Below are positions 22,693 to 29,516 of a stretch of DNA of 33,503 bases, piece by piece. The stretch comes from DASSWG01 sp035705295 (GTDB lineage: Bacteria; Bacteroidota; Bacteroidia; Flavobacteriales; Flavobacteriaceae). Made by a program: the position numbers and the translations under genes. The DNA lies in assembly GCA_035705295.1 (NCBI GenBank), contig DASSWG010000091.1, positions 1 to 33,503 of the forward strand, given 5' to 3'. Position 1 is the first letter of the stretch; each line of letters opens with the position of its first letter. The notes beneath the pieces were generated by a model. It was not told where the DNA came from, searched no databases, and was given only the letters and a program-made list of their open reading frames with translations.

Positions 22693-22956
22693 TTAATCAA
22701 TTTCCTCGTAATCGATATATTCGCCCGTTTCTTTGTTCGGTTTTTTTCTTCGGAACGGTTTTTTTTCGATGGTGGTTTCACCTTCTTTTCTGTTTTCAGG
22801 GCCAAAACCTTGTTGTTCACGGAATTTTTTTTCGACTTTTTGCCCTACTTTTTTCATGATATAGCGCATTATCGAACGACCGAACAAACGAAAGAATATT
22901 TTTATCGCAAAGTAAATCAGCAAGATGACCAAAATCACCTCTAATACGTCGTACAT
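22693..22956 (-). CDS. DUF4834 family small membrane protein
   Basis: An 87-residue protein with one N-terminal helix (LEVILVILLIYFAIKIFFRLF, starting near residue 5) and a basic, then acidic, cytoplasmic tail. The tail (MRYIMKKVGQKVEKKF and then FRRKKPNKETGEYIDYEEID) matches DUF4834, a Bacteroidota family without known function. An upstream ATG at 22995 in the same frame would add 13 residues (MIHYIDIFAKKAV); I prefer 22956 because the helix then starts close to the N-terminus as in the family. It directly precedes the YfhO gene with a 23-base gap. That pairing suggests the small protein may assist or anchor the YfhO enzyme, which is inference. Confidence 0.72.
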   Translation of the reverse strand: MYDVLEVILVILLIYFAIKIFFRLFGRSIMRYIMKKVGQKVEKKFREQQGFGPENRKEGETTIEKKPFRRKKPNKETGEYIDYEEID

Positions 22957-23034
22957 AACTGCTTTTTTGGCGAAAATATCAATATAATGAATCATAATCC
23001 AGTTTTTGGATCATAAAAAATTAATAAAATCGTT

Positions 23035-23042
23035 TATATTTG
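23035..23042 (+). promoter_or_regulatory. -7 promoter element TATATTTG
   Basis: Exact TAnnTTTG, 25 bases before the ATG at 23068. Confidence 0.65.
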
Positions 23043-23067
23043 AAATTCAACTTAGCCCCAACAAAAT

Positions 23068-24036
23068 ATGAAGACAATTTTCGCCGCCTGTTTGCTTTTT
23101 GGAAGTATTTCTTTGCAAGCGCAATATACTGAAACCATCAATTCCAACCGGCCCGGAAACTCGCAAGGGGCTTTTGCAGTCGGGTACAACGTCATCCAAC
23201 TCGAGGCTGGCCCGCGCTATGGACACAACAAACATGCACTTCGAAAAACCGAAACCAATCTTTTTGGGGTGGATTATTCGTTGCGCTACGGATTGGGCTT
23301 TGAACGCTTGGAGGTCAATTTAACAGGCTCGTACCTTGCTTCCAACCGAAAAATAATCATCGGCGCATCGGAAGAAGAAATCAAATATCGAAATTTCGAG
23401 AGCAACACCTTGGGGCTAAAATATTTAGTGTACGACCCTTACCGAAAACGAAGTTTGGAAAAACCGAACATCCGCAGTTGGAAAGCAAATTTTAAATTTC
23501 GTTGGCGCGATTTGATTCCGGCGGTTTCCGTGTATGTGGGCGCGAATATGTTGTTCGGGGACAACCCATACCTTTTGCCGGATGAACCCAGTGTGTCGCC
23601 AAAAGCAGTGCTGATCACCCAACACAATTACAGACGATGGGTTTTTGTGATGAATTTTATTGCGGATAAATTTTCCACCGATTTCCCAACCTATGCCGGT
23701 ATTTTCACATTGACACATTCTTTAAACAGGAATGTGGCGATTTTCGGTGAATACCAAGCCATCAAAAGCGATATTTACAGTGATGACATTGCCCGAATTG
23801 GCGCGGCTTATTTGATCAACAAAGATTTTCAAGTCGATGTTTCCGGTTTGCTGAATTTCAAAGACACGCCCAGTCGTTGGCAAGTTGCTTTGGGCGTTTC
23901 CTACCGGGTCGATATGTTCCACATTGACGAACTCATCGTTCCCAAAAAGGAAAAGAACAAAAAAGGCACCGGCGGAAAAGAGGCCGAAAAAGCCAAACAG
24001 GAAAAAATTGAAGAATTGAAAGAAGCAGGGCTTTGA
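23068..24036 (+). CDS. Predicted outer-membrane beta-barrel protein (transporter-like)
   Basis: A 322-residue protein with a signal peptide (about 1-18, ending LQAQ). The mature part consists of alternating beta strands with aromatic girdles, such as YNVIQLEAGPRYGH, FGVDYSLRYGLGFERLEVNLTGSY and WQVALGVSYRV. It opens with the phrase ETINSNRPGNSQGAFAVG, typical of the PF13557-type transporter/phenol-degradation outer-membrane family. The C-terminus has an odd Lys/Glu-rich tail of about 35 residues (from KEKNKKGTGG), which looks periplasmic and helical. Substrate unknown. It is a single-gene unit with a -7 element in front and a strong terminator behind. Confidence 0.72.
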   Translation: MKTIFAACLLFGSISLQAQYTETINSNRPGNSQGAFAVGYNVIQLEAGPRYGHNKHALRKTETNLFGVDYSLRYGLGFERLEVNLTGSYLASNRKIIIGASEEEIKYRNFESNTLGLKYLVYDPYRKRSLEKPNIRSWKANFKFRWRDLIPAVSVYVGANMLFGDNPYLLPDEPSVSPKAVLITQHNYRRWVFVMNFIADKFSTDFPTYAGIFTLTHSLNRNVAIFGEYQAIKSDIYSDDIARIGAAYLINKDFQVDVSGLLNFKDTPSRWQVALGVSYRVDMFHIDELIVPKKEKNKKGTGGKEAEKAKQEKIEELKEAGL

Positions 24037-24063
24037 TATTCAAAACGTATAATATTACCAATA

Positions 24064-24088
24064 AAAAACCCGCAAATCGCGGGTTTTT
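24064..24088 (+). terminator. Rho-independent terminator
   Basis: AAAAACCCGC (24064-24073), loop AAATC, GCGGGTTTTT (24079-24088), then more T. The A run on the left lets it act in both directions, for the outer-membrane gene and for the convergent acyltransferase gene. Confidence 0.92.
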
Positions 24089-24107
24089 GTTTTTTCAAGA
24101 AACTGAT

Positions 24108-25367
24108 TTATTCCCCCATCGCTTGCGCTACGGCTGCGGACATCCTTTTGTAGACACCGCTTTCCAAGCGTTCACGAATGACTGAAAAGGCTTCCAAAGT
24201 TTTTTCGATATCGTCCAGGGTGTGCGAAGCTGTTGGAATCATGCGCAACAAAATCAAGCCTTTCGGAATGACTGGATAGACCACGATCGAGCAAAAAATG
24301 CCGTGGTTTTCGCGCAAATCTTTCACCAAGGCCATTGCTTCCGGAATACTTCCTTTCAGATAAACGGGCGTCACACAACTTTGCGTGGTCCCGATATCGA
24401 AGCCTTTTTCCTTCAACCCGTTTTGGAGCGCATTGACATTTTCCCACAATTTTTCTTTCAGTTCGGGCATTGTGCGCAACATATCCAAACGTTTCAACGC
24501 CCCTTCCACTAGTTGCATTTGAAGCGATTTTGCGAACATTTGCGAACGCAGGTTGTATTTCAAATAATCAATGATTTCCTGATCGGCAGCGATGAAGGCC
24601 CCAGAACTTGCCATGGATTTTGCGAAAGTAGCAAAATATACATCGATTTGGTCTTGAACACCTTGCTCCTCTCCTGCTCCTGCGCCGGTTTTTCCCAAGG
24701 TTCCGAACCCATGGGCATCATCGACAAAAAGCCGGAAATTGAATTTCTTTTTCAAGGCCACGATTTCTTTCAATCGCCCTTGTTCGCCACGCATTCCAAA
24801 AACGCCTTCGGAAATCAACAAAATTCCGCCCCCGGTTTGTTCCGCTATTTTTTCGGCTCGGGCCAGGTTTTTTTCGATACTTTCCATATCATTGTGCTTG
24901 TAGGTGAAGCGTTTGCCCAAATGCAACCGAACGCCATCGATGATACAAGCATGTGCATCGACATCGTAAACGATCACGTCTTCTTTGGAAACCAAAGCAT
25001 CGATTGTGGAAACCATTCCCTGATATCCAAAATTCAACAAATAAGCGGCTTCTTTTTGAACAAATTCGGCAAGTTCGTTTTGCAAGCGCTCGTGAAGCTC
25101 GGTATGGCCGCTCATCATTCGGGCGCCCATTGGGTAAGCGGATCCATATTTTGCGCCCGCTTCGGCATCTACTTTTCGTATTTCGGGGTGATTGGCAAGG
25201 CCCAAGTAATCATTGATGCTCCAAGTGATGACTTCTTTTCCTTGAAATTTCATCCGATTTCCAATTTCGCCTTCCAATTTTGGAAAAACGAAATAACCTT
25301 CTGCTTGCGAGGCCCATTTTCCCAACGGGCCTTTATCTCTGTATATTTTATCGAATAAATCGCTCAT
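24108..25367 (-). CDS. capB: Alpha-oxoamine synthase, putative cysteate C-fatty acyltransferase (CapB)
   Basis: A 419-residue PLP enzyme that joins an amino acid to an acyl-CoA with loss of CO2. Family marks are WSINDYLGLANHPEIR, YGSAYPMGARMMSGH, the cofactor aspartate in LFVDDAHGFGTLG, and TFAKSMASSGAF with the PLP lysine at about 250. Related enzymes are KBL, 8-amino-7-oxononanoate synthase, serine palmitoyltransferase and the Bacteroidota cysteate acyltransferase CapB. I favour CapB because the neighbouring upstream gene on the same strand encodes a cystathionine-beta-synthase-like enzyme matching the cysteate synthase CapA. CapB condenses cysteate with a branched acyl-CoA to dehydrocapnine. 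A sphingolipid serine palmitoyltransferase is the main alternative. There is no signal peptide. The only -7 element upstream lies 211 bases away. Confidence 0.82.
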   Translation of the reverse strand: MSDLFDKIYRDKGPLGKWASQAEGYFVFPKLEGEIGNRMKFQGKEVITWSINDYLGLANHPEIRKVDAEAGAKYGSAYPMGARMMSGHTELHERLQNELAEFVQKEAAYLLNFGYQGMVSTIDALVSKEDVIVYDVDAHACIIDGVRLHLGKRFTYKHNDMESIEKNLARAEKIAEQTGGGILLISEGVFGMRGEQGRLKEIVALKKKFNFRLFVDDAHGFGTLGKTGAGAGEEQGVQDQIDVYFATFAKSMASSGAFIAADQEIIDYLKYNLRSQMFAKSLQMQLVEGALKRLDMLRTMPELKEKLWENVNALQNGLKEKGFDIGTTQSCVTPVYLKGSIPEAMALVKDLRENHGIFCSIVVYPVIPKGLILLRMIPTASHTLDDIEKTLEAFSVIRERLESGVYKRMSAAVAQAMGE

Positions 25368-25416
25368 ACGTTATCGGTTAGGTATAGAAGTGATTAAAAC
25401 TTTTTCCAATTGGCTG

Positions 25417-25466
25417 TCCCGAAGCTTCGGGAGTCTTTTTAGCCCATACCTGCCCGTCCGGCAGGT
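25417..25466. repeat. Two adjacent palindromic repeats
   Basis: TCCCGAAGCTTCGGGA is a perfect 16-base palindrome. ACCTGCC-CGTCC-GGCAGGT is a seven-base stem with a five-base loop. Both are GC-rich islands in AT-rich DNA and resemble dispersed intergenic repeats of Flavobacteriia. A T-rich run follows the second on the plus strand. Confidence 0.6.
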
Positions 25467-25578
25467 TTTGTCTTTTTTTTGTTCCGTAACTAAGGCTATG
25501 CAACACAAAAAAACCTTCATCTGGACTAAAAACTCCTATTTTTCGCTTTAATCAAAAAAATTTAAATCACTTCATATG

Positions 25579-25586
25579 CAAAAATA
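25579..25586 (-). promoter_or_regulatory. -7 element TATTTTTG, possible capB promoter
   Basis: Exact TAnnTTTG on the minus strand, but 211 bases upstream of the ATG at 25367. If used, it gives capB a long leader that includes both palindromes. Confidence 0.4.
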
Positions 25587-25718
25587 CAAAATTCAACGAG
25601 GTTCGCGTTCTTTTTTGTTGTACAAAGAATGCCCTGATTTTTATTTTCTTCGGGAAGACCGAATTTTAAACAACTTTTGAAGATTTCAAGATTTTTTATC
25701 TGAAACGAAGGTCGTTAC

Positions 25719-26771
25719 TTATTTTATGTATTCTATTTTTTCCACATCGACATTGTTTTCGCTGTCGGAAAAACCCTGTTCGTGCATCCACTCATCGCTG
25801 TATATTTTGCTCATATAACGCGAACCATGGTCGGGGAAAATGATGACCACTTTACTGTCTTTGTCAAACTCGCCTTCTTTTTCCAATTGCTTGACCCCTT
25901 GTAGGGCCGCGCCACTGGTGTAACCAACCAGCAAACCTTCGGTTTTTGCAATTTCGCGTGCGGAATGGGCACTGGCTTCGTCCGAAACTTTAACGAATTT
26001 ATCGATCACGTCAAAATCGGTGGCGGTGGGGATCAAGTTTTTCCCCAAGCCCTCTATTCGATAAGGATATATTTCTTCGGCATCGAATTCGCGGGTTTCG
26101 TGGTATTTTTTCAACACCGAACCATATGCGTCAATCCCAATGATTTTTATGTTTTTCCCAGCTTTTTTGGCCTGTTCTTTTAAATACCTTGCCGTACCGG
26201 AAATCGTCCCCCCGGTTCCGCTACAAGCAACCAAATGAGTGATTTCACCCTTGGTCTGTTCCCATATTTCAGGGCCGGTGGTATGGTAATGGGCGTCGAT
26301 GTTCAATTCGTTGAAATATTGATTGATATACACCGAACCTTTCATTTCTTCGTGCAAACGTCTTGCCACTTGGTAATAGGAACGCGGGTCGGAAGCAGAA
26401 ACGTGTGCAGGGCAAACATATACTTTTGCGCCCATGGTTTTCAGCATATCAATTTTATCTTTCGAAGATTTTGAACTTACCGCCAAAACACAATCATAGC
26501 CTTTGATGATGCTGACCATCGCAACGCTAAAACCGGTGTTCCCAGAAGTGGTTTCGATGATGGTATCGCCGGGTTTGAGGATTCCTTTCTTTTCGGCTTC
26601 CTCAATAATGTATAGTGCAATTCTGTCTTTGGTGGAATGTCCGGGGTTGAAAGCTTCTACTTTTGCGTAAAAATCGCCTTCAAAATCCTTTGTGATCTCA
26701 TTGAGTTTTATAAGCGGGGTATTGCCAATAAGCTGCAATACATTCTCATAAACCTGTAAACCTTCTTTCAT
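25719..26771 (-). CDS. capA: Cystathionine-beta-synthase-like PLP enzyme, putative cysteate synthase (CapA)
   Basis: A 350-residue fold type II PLP enzyme of the cysteine synthase/CBS group. The PLP lysine is Lys48 in FNPGHSTKDRIAL; the asparagine loop is ETTSGNTGFS; the phosphate loop is SGTGGTISG. There are no C-terminal CBS (regulatory) domains and no heme region, and the NPGHSTKDR active-site loop differs from the NPxxSVKxR of ordinary CysK. The bacterial cysteate synthase CapA, which makes L-cysteate from O-phosphoserine and sulfite, is described as CBS-related, and this gene precedes a CapB-like acyltransferase. I therefore propose CapA; a cysteine synthase or cystathionine beta-synthase role is the alternative. 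It has its own promoter with an operator-like palindrome. Confidence 0.82.
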   Translation of the reverse strand: MKEGLQVYENVLQLIGNTPLIKLNEITKDFEGDFYAKVEAFNPGHSTKDRIALYIIEEAEKKGILKPGDTIIETTSGNTGFSVAMVSIIKGYDCVLAVSSKSSKDKIDMLKTMGAKVYVCPAHVSASDPRSYYQVARRLHEEMKGSVYINQYFNELNIDAHYHTTGPEIWEQTKGEITHLVACSGTGGTISGTARYLKEQAKKAGKNIKIIGIDAYGSVLKKYHETREFDAEEIYPYRIEGLGKNLIPTATDFDVIDKFVKVSDEASAHSAREIAKTEGLLVGYTSGAALQGVKQLEKEGEFDKDSKVVIIFPDHGSRYMSKIYSDEWMHEQGFSDSENNVDVEKIEYIK

Positions 26772-26824
26772 AAAACGAAGTTGTTTTTAGGGTTAAAACC
26801 ATCGGTGACCAAAAGTCAAAATCC

Positions 26825-26836
26825 GGTTTATAAACC
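26825..26836. promoter_or_regulatory. 12-bp palindrome at the capA transcription start
   Basis: GGTTTATAAACC is a perfect palindrome starting five bases downstream of the -7 element at 26841-26848 on the minus strand. It would cover the start of transcription, a position suited to a repressor. Confidence 0.4.
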
Positions 26837-26840
26837 TTGG

Positions 26841-26848
26841 CAAATTTA
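26841..26848 (-). promoter_or_regulatory. -7 promoter element TAAATTTG for capA
   Basis: Exact TAnnTTTG on the minus strand, 69 bases upstream of the ATG at 26771. The resulting leader is longer than for most genes in this window. Confidence 0.55.
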
Positions 26849-26859
26849 CATTATTTTTT

Positions 26860-28935
26860 TTAATTGCCTTTTTTTTCTTCCAAATCCAATATAAACGCGT
26901 AGTCTTCAGCGATTTCCTTAATTGCTTCAAATCTTCCGGAAGCCCCTCCATGTCCAGCGTCCATATTGGTGTGCAACAACAAACGCTTGTTGTCGGTTTT
27001 CAAATCGCGCAACTTGGCAACCCATTTTGCAGGTTCCCAATATTGCACCTGTGAATCGTGCAGACCGGTGGTCACCAAAAGATTCGGATAATTTTGTGCG
27101 GTAACATTATCGTAGGGCGAATAGGATTTCATATACTCATAATATTCCTTTTCGTTCGGGTTTCCCCATTCGTCATATTCGCCGGTTGTGAGCGGAATGC
27201 TATCGTCCAACATCGTGGTGACCACATCGACAAAAGGCACCGCGGCGATCACGCCATTGTACAATTCGGGCGCCATGTTCAAAATTGCGCCCATCAACAA
27301 ACCGCCCGCGGATCCGCCCATTGCGTACAAGTGTTCGGGGGATGTATATTTTTTTTCAATCAAATATTGGCTGCAAGCGATGAAATCGGTAAATGAATTT
27401 TTCTTTTTCAACAATTTTCCGTCTTCGTACCATTTTCTTCCCAAATATTCGCCGCCGCGAACGTGGGCAATGGCAAAAATAAACCCACGATCCAACAAAC
27501 TCAAACGGGTGGTGGAAAAGGAAGGTTCCACCGTGTGGCCGTAACTTCCGTAGCCGTATTGCAATAATGGGTTTTCGCCGGTACGCTCTATATCTTTCTT
27601 ATATACCAAAGAAATGGGAATTTTTGTACCGTCTTCGGCGGTGGCCCAAATCCGCTCGGACAAATAATTGTTTTTGTCGAAGTTTGGGTCCATTACCTTT
27701 TGTTCTTTCTTCACCTCGCTTTCCTGTGTGTCCATATTAAAATCGATCACCGAGGCCGGCGTGGTCAACGAATTATAGGCATAGCGCAAAATAGTGGTGT
27801 CAAAATCGGGGTTGTTGCCGGTTTGGGCGGTGTAGGTTTCACTGTCGAATGGCAAATAATAATCACTGGTTTCGTCCCAACGAACAATTCGAAGGCGGTT
27901 CAAACCATTGGTGCGCTCCGTCAGCACAAAATGGTTTTTAAAAATATCCATGTCTTCCAACAGGGTTTCCTTTCGGTGCGGAACCACTTCTTCCCAATTT
28001 TCCACCGTCGTTTTTTCAATGGGGGTTTTCATTAATTTGAAGTTGGTCGCGCCGTCTTTGTTGGTGAGTATGTAAAAATGACTTTTGTAATGGGAAAACG
28101 CATATTCCACTCCCCTTTTTCGTTTTTGGAAAACACGGAATTCCCCCGTCGGGTTATCGGTTTCCAAAATTCGATATTCATCGGAAAGGGTGCTGCTGCA
28201 ACCAATGATCAAATATTGTAGCGATTTCGATTTGTACACATGCACGTTGAAAGTTTCATCTTTTTCGAAATAGACCAAGCTGTCTTCCGAAGGTTTTGTC
28301 CCCAACACGTGTTTGTAGATTTTATCGGAACGCAGGGTTTCTTCATCTTTCCGGCTGTAGAACAAGGTTTTGTTGTCGCCCGCCCATGTGGAGCCCCCGG
28401 TGGTGTTCTCGATTTTTACAGTAAAAAGTTTGTCGGTTTTCAGGTTTTTGATTTGAAGCGTATAATTTCTTCTCCCAACTGTGTCGGTTCCAAACGAAAC
28501 CAATTGATTGTCAGGACTCACACTGATTCCCGTTAAATTGAAATAGGAGTGCCCCTCCGCCATTTTATTGCAGTCGAACAACAATTCCGCTTTGGCATTC
28601 AAATTTTCTTTTTTCCGAAGGTAAATTGGGTAATTTTTTCCGGTTTCGTATTTCACATAATACCAATATCCGTTGAATTTATACGGAACGGATTCATCAT
28701 CTTCTTTGATGCGTGCCTTCATTTCTTGAAACAAATCCGCTTGAAATTGCTTCGTATGCGCGGTCATTTTTTCATTATACTCGTTTTCCTGTTCCAGGTA
28801 TTCAATGACCTCCGGGTTTTCACGGTCTTTCAACCAATAGTACTCATCAATCCGGACATCACCGTGTTTTTCCAGTTTATGTATTTTTTTTATCGCTTTC
28901 GGAGCGGAAACCTTTTCTTCCAAATTTATTTTCAT
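26860..28935 (-). CDS. ptrB: Oligopeptidase B (S9A family serine peptidase)
   Basis: A 691-residue cytoplasmic prolyl-oligopeptidase-family enzyme cleaving small peptides after basic residues. The N-terminal part (about 1-410) is a beta-propeller-type domain opening with HGDVRIDEYYWLKDRENPEVIEYL. The C-terminal alpha/beta hydrolase has the catalytic triad Ser542 in MGGSAGGLLMG, Asp627 in TGLHDSQVQYW and His662 in DAGHGGASGRF. The stretch VPFVDVVTTMLDDSIPLTTGEYDEWGNP is characteristic of oligopeptidase B rather than prolyl oligopeptidase. The frame is open 40 codons further upstream (29055), but the ATG at 28935 lies 19 bases after a perfect -7 element and fits the family. No signal peptide is present. 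Confidence 0.93.
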   Translation of the reverse strand: MKINLEEKVSAPKAIKKIHKLEKHGDVRIDEYYWLKDRENPEVIEYLEQENEYNEKMTAHTKQFQADLFQEMKARIKEDDESVPYKFNGYWYYVKYETGKNYPIYLRKKENLNAKAELLFDCNKMAEGHSYFNLTGISVSPDNQLVSFGTDTVGRRNYTLQIKNLKTDKLFTVKIENTTGGSTWAGDNKTLFYSRKDEETLRSDKIYKHVLGTKPSEDSLVYFEKDETFNVHVYKSKSLQYLIIGCSSTLSDEYRILETDNPTGEFRVFQKRKRGVEYAFSHYKSHFYILTNKDGATNFKLMKTPIEKTTVENWEEVVPHRKETLLEDMDIFKNHFVLTERTNGLNRLRIVRWDETSDYYLPFDSETYTAQTGNNPDFDTTILRYAYNSLTTPASVIDFNMDTQESEVKKEQKVMDPNFDKNNYLSERIWATAEDGTKIPISLVYKKDIERTGENPLLQYGYGSYGHTVEPSFSTTRLSLLDRGFIFAIAHVRGGEYLGRKWYEDGKLLKKKNSFTDFIACSQYLIEKKYTSPEHLYAMGGSAGGLLMGAILNMAPELYNGVIAAVPFVDVVTTMLDDSIPLTTGEYDEWGNPNEKEYYEYMKSYSPYDNVTAQNYPNLLVTTGLHDSQVQYWEPAKWVAKLRDLKTDNKRLLLHTNMDAGHGGASGRFEAIKEIAEDYAFILDLEEKKGN

Positions 28936-28954
28936 GGGCTTGTTTTTCAAGCGG

Positions 28955-28962
28955 CAAAGGTA
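28955..28962 (-). promoter_or_regulatory. -7 promoter element TACCTTTG for ptrB
   Basis: Exact TAnnTTTG on the minus strand, 19 bases before the ATG at 28935. It rules out the longer frame starting at 29055 as the main product. Confidence 0.7.
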
Positions 28963-29063
28963 AGGCGTGGAAAAGAATATTTCCAGTTTTCGAATTCTTT
29001 TTGAAGAAAATGCAACGCCAAAAAAAGAAAGTCCATGAAAAGCCTTAAAAACCATAGAATCCG

Positions 29064-29071
29064 TAAATTTG
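29064..29071 (+). promoter_or_regulatory. -7 promoter element TAAATTTG for the ybaB gene
   Basis: Exact TAnnTTTG, 24 bases before the ATG at 29096. Confidence 0.7.
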
Positions 29072-29095
29072 CAAAAACTTTAAAAGCAAAAAACG

Positions 29096-29410
29096 ATGTT
29101 TGGAGATATGATGGGCATGATGAACAAGATCAAAGCAACCCAAGAGAAAGTGGCCGAAACCAAAAAACGGCTCGATACGGTTCTTTTGGACGAAGCTTCG
29201 AGCGATGGTTTGTTGAAAATCACGATCACCGCCAACCGCGAAATAAAAAATATCTCGGTGGGCAGCGAATTGTTGAACGACAAAGAACAATTGGAAGATT
29301 ATTTGGTGACCACGTTGAACAAAGCCATCAAAAAAGCTTCCGATGTCCACGAAGCCGAATTAACGGCCGTTGCCAAGGAAGGAATGCCCGATATTCCGGG
29401 ATTGACCTAA
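29096..29410 (+). CDS. ybaB: YbaB/EbfC family nucleoid-associated protein
   Basis: A 104-residue DNA-binding protein that forms a tweezer-like dimer. The N-terminus MFGDMMGMMNKIKATQEKVAETKKRL gives the Met-rich first helix. The central strands contain GLLKITITANREIKNISVG, and the last helix runs from DYLVTTLNKAIKKASDVHEAELTAV to GMPDIPGL, the usual family ending. In other bacteria the gene lies beside dnaX and recR; here it is flanked by ptrB and pheT instead. It is divergent from ptrB, each with its own -7 element. Confidence 0.93.
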   Translation: MFGDMMGMMNKIKATQEKVAETKKRLDTVLLDEASSDGLLKITITANREIKNISVGSELLNDKEQLEDYLVTTLNKAIKKASDVHEAELTAVAKEGMPDIPGLT

Positions 29411-29483
29411 AAAACCGAATTCGGTTGAATTTCCAAATCGTCCATTTTCAAATTAACCCGGTCAATATTTTTTTCATTTCCCC

Positions 29484-29491
29484 TATCTTTG
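29484..29491 (+). promoter_or_regulatory. -7 promoter element TATCTTTG for pheT
   Basis: Exact TAnnTTTG, 25 bases before the ATG at 29517. No leader peptide or T-box was seen in the short leader. Confidence 0.7.
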
Positions 29492-29516
29492 CGCTCCGTA
29501 AAAAGACAATATTTCC

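Larger units (their letters stand above)
25368..25718. other. 351-base gap between putative capB and capA
   Basis: The gap holds the palindrome TCCCGAAGCTTCGGGA (25417-25432), a hairpin ACCTGCC/GGCAGGT (25448-25466), an exact minus-strand -7 element (25579-25586) and a plus-strand open frame of 34 codons (25576-25680) that I do not consider a convincing gene. No RNA gene is recognised. Confidence 0.6.

Noticed and set aside
24513..25358. 281-residue open frame antisense to capB
   Set aside because: Shadow of a strongly conserved PLP enzyme; no promoter and no family features.
28936..29055. 40-residue N-terminal extension of oligopeptidase B
   Set aside because: A perfect -7 element lies inside it and the extension has no family match.
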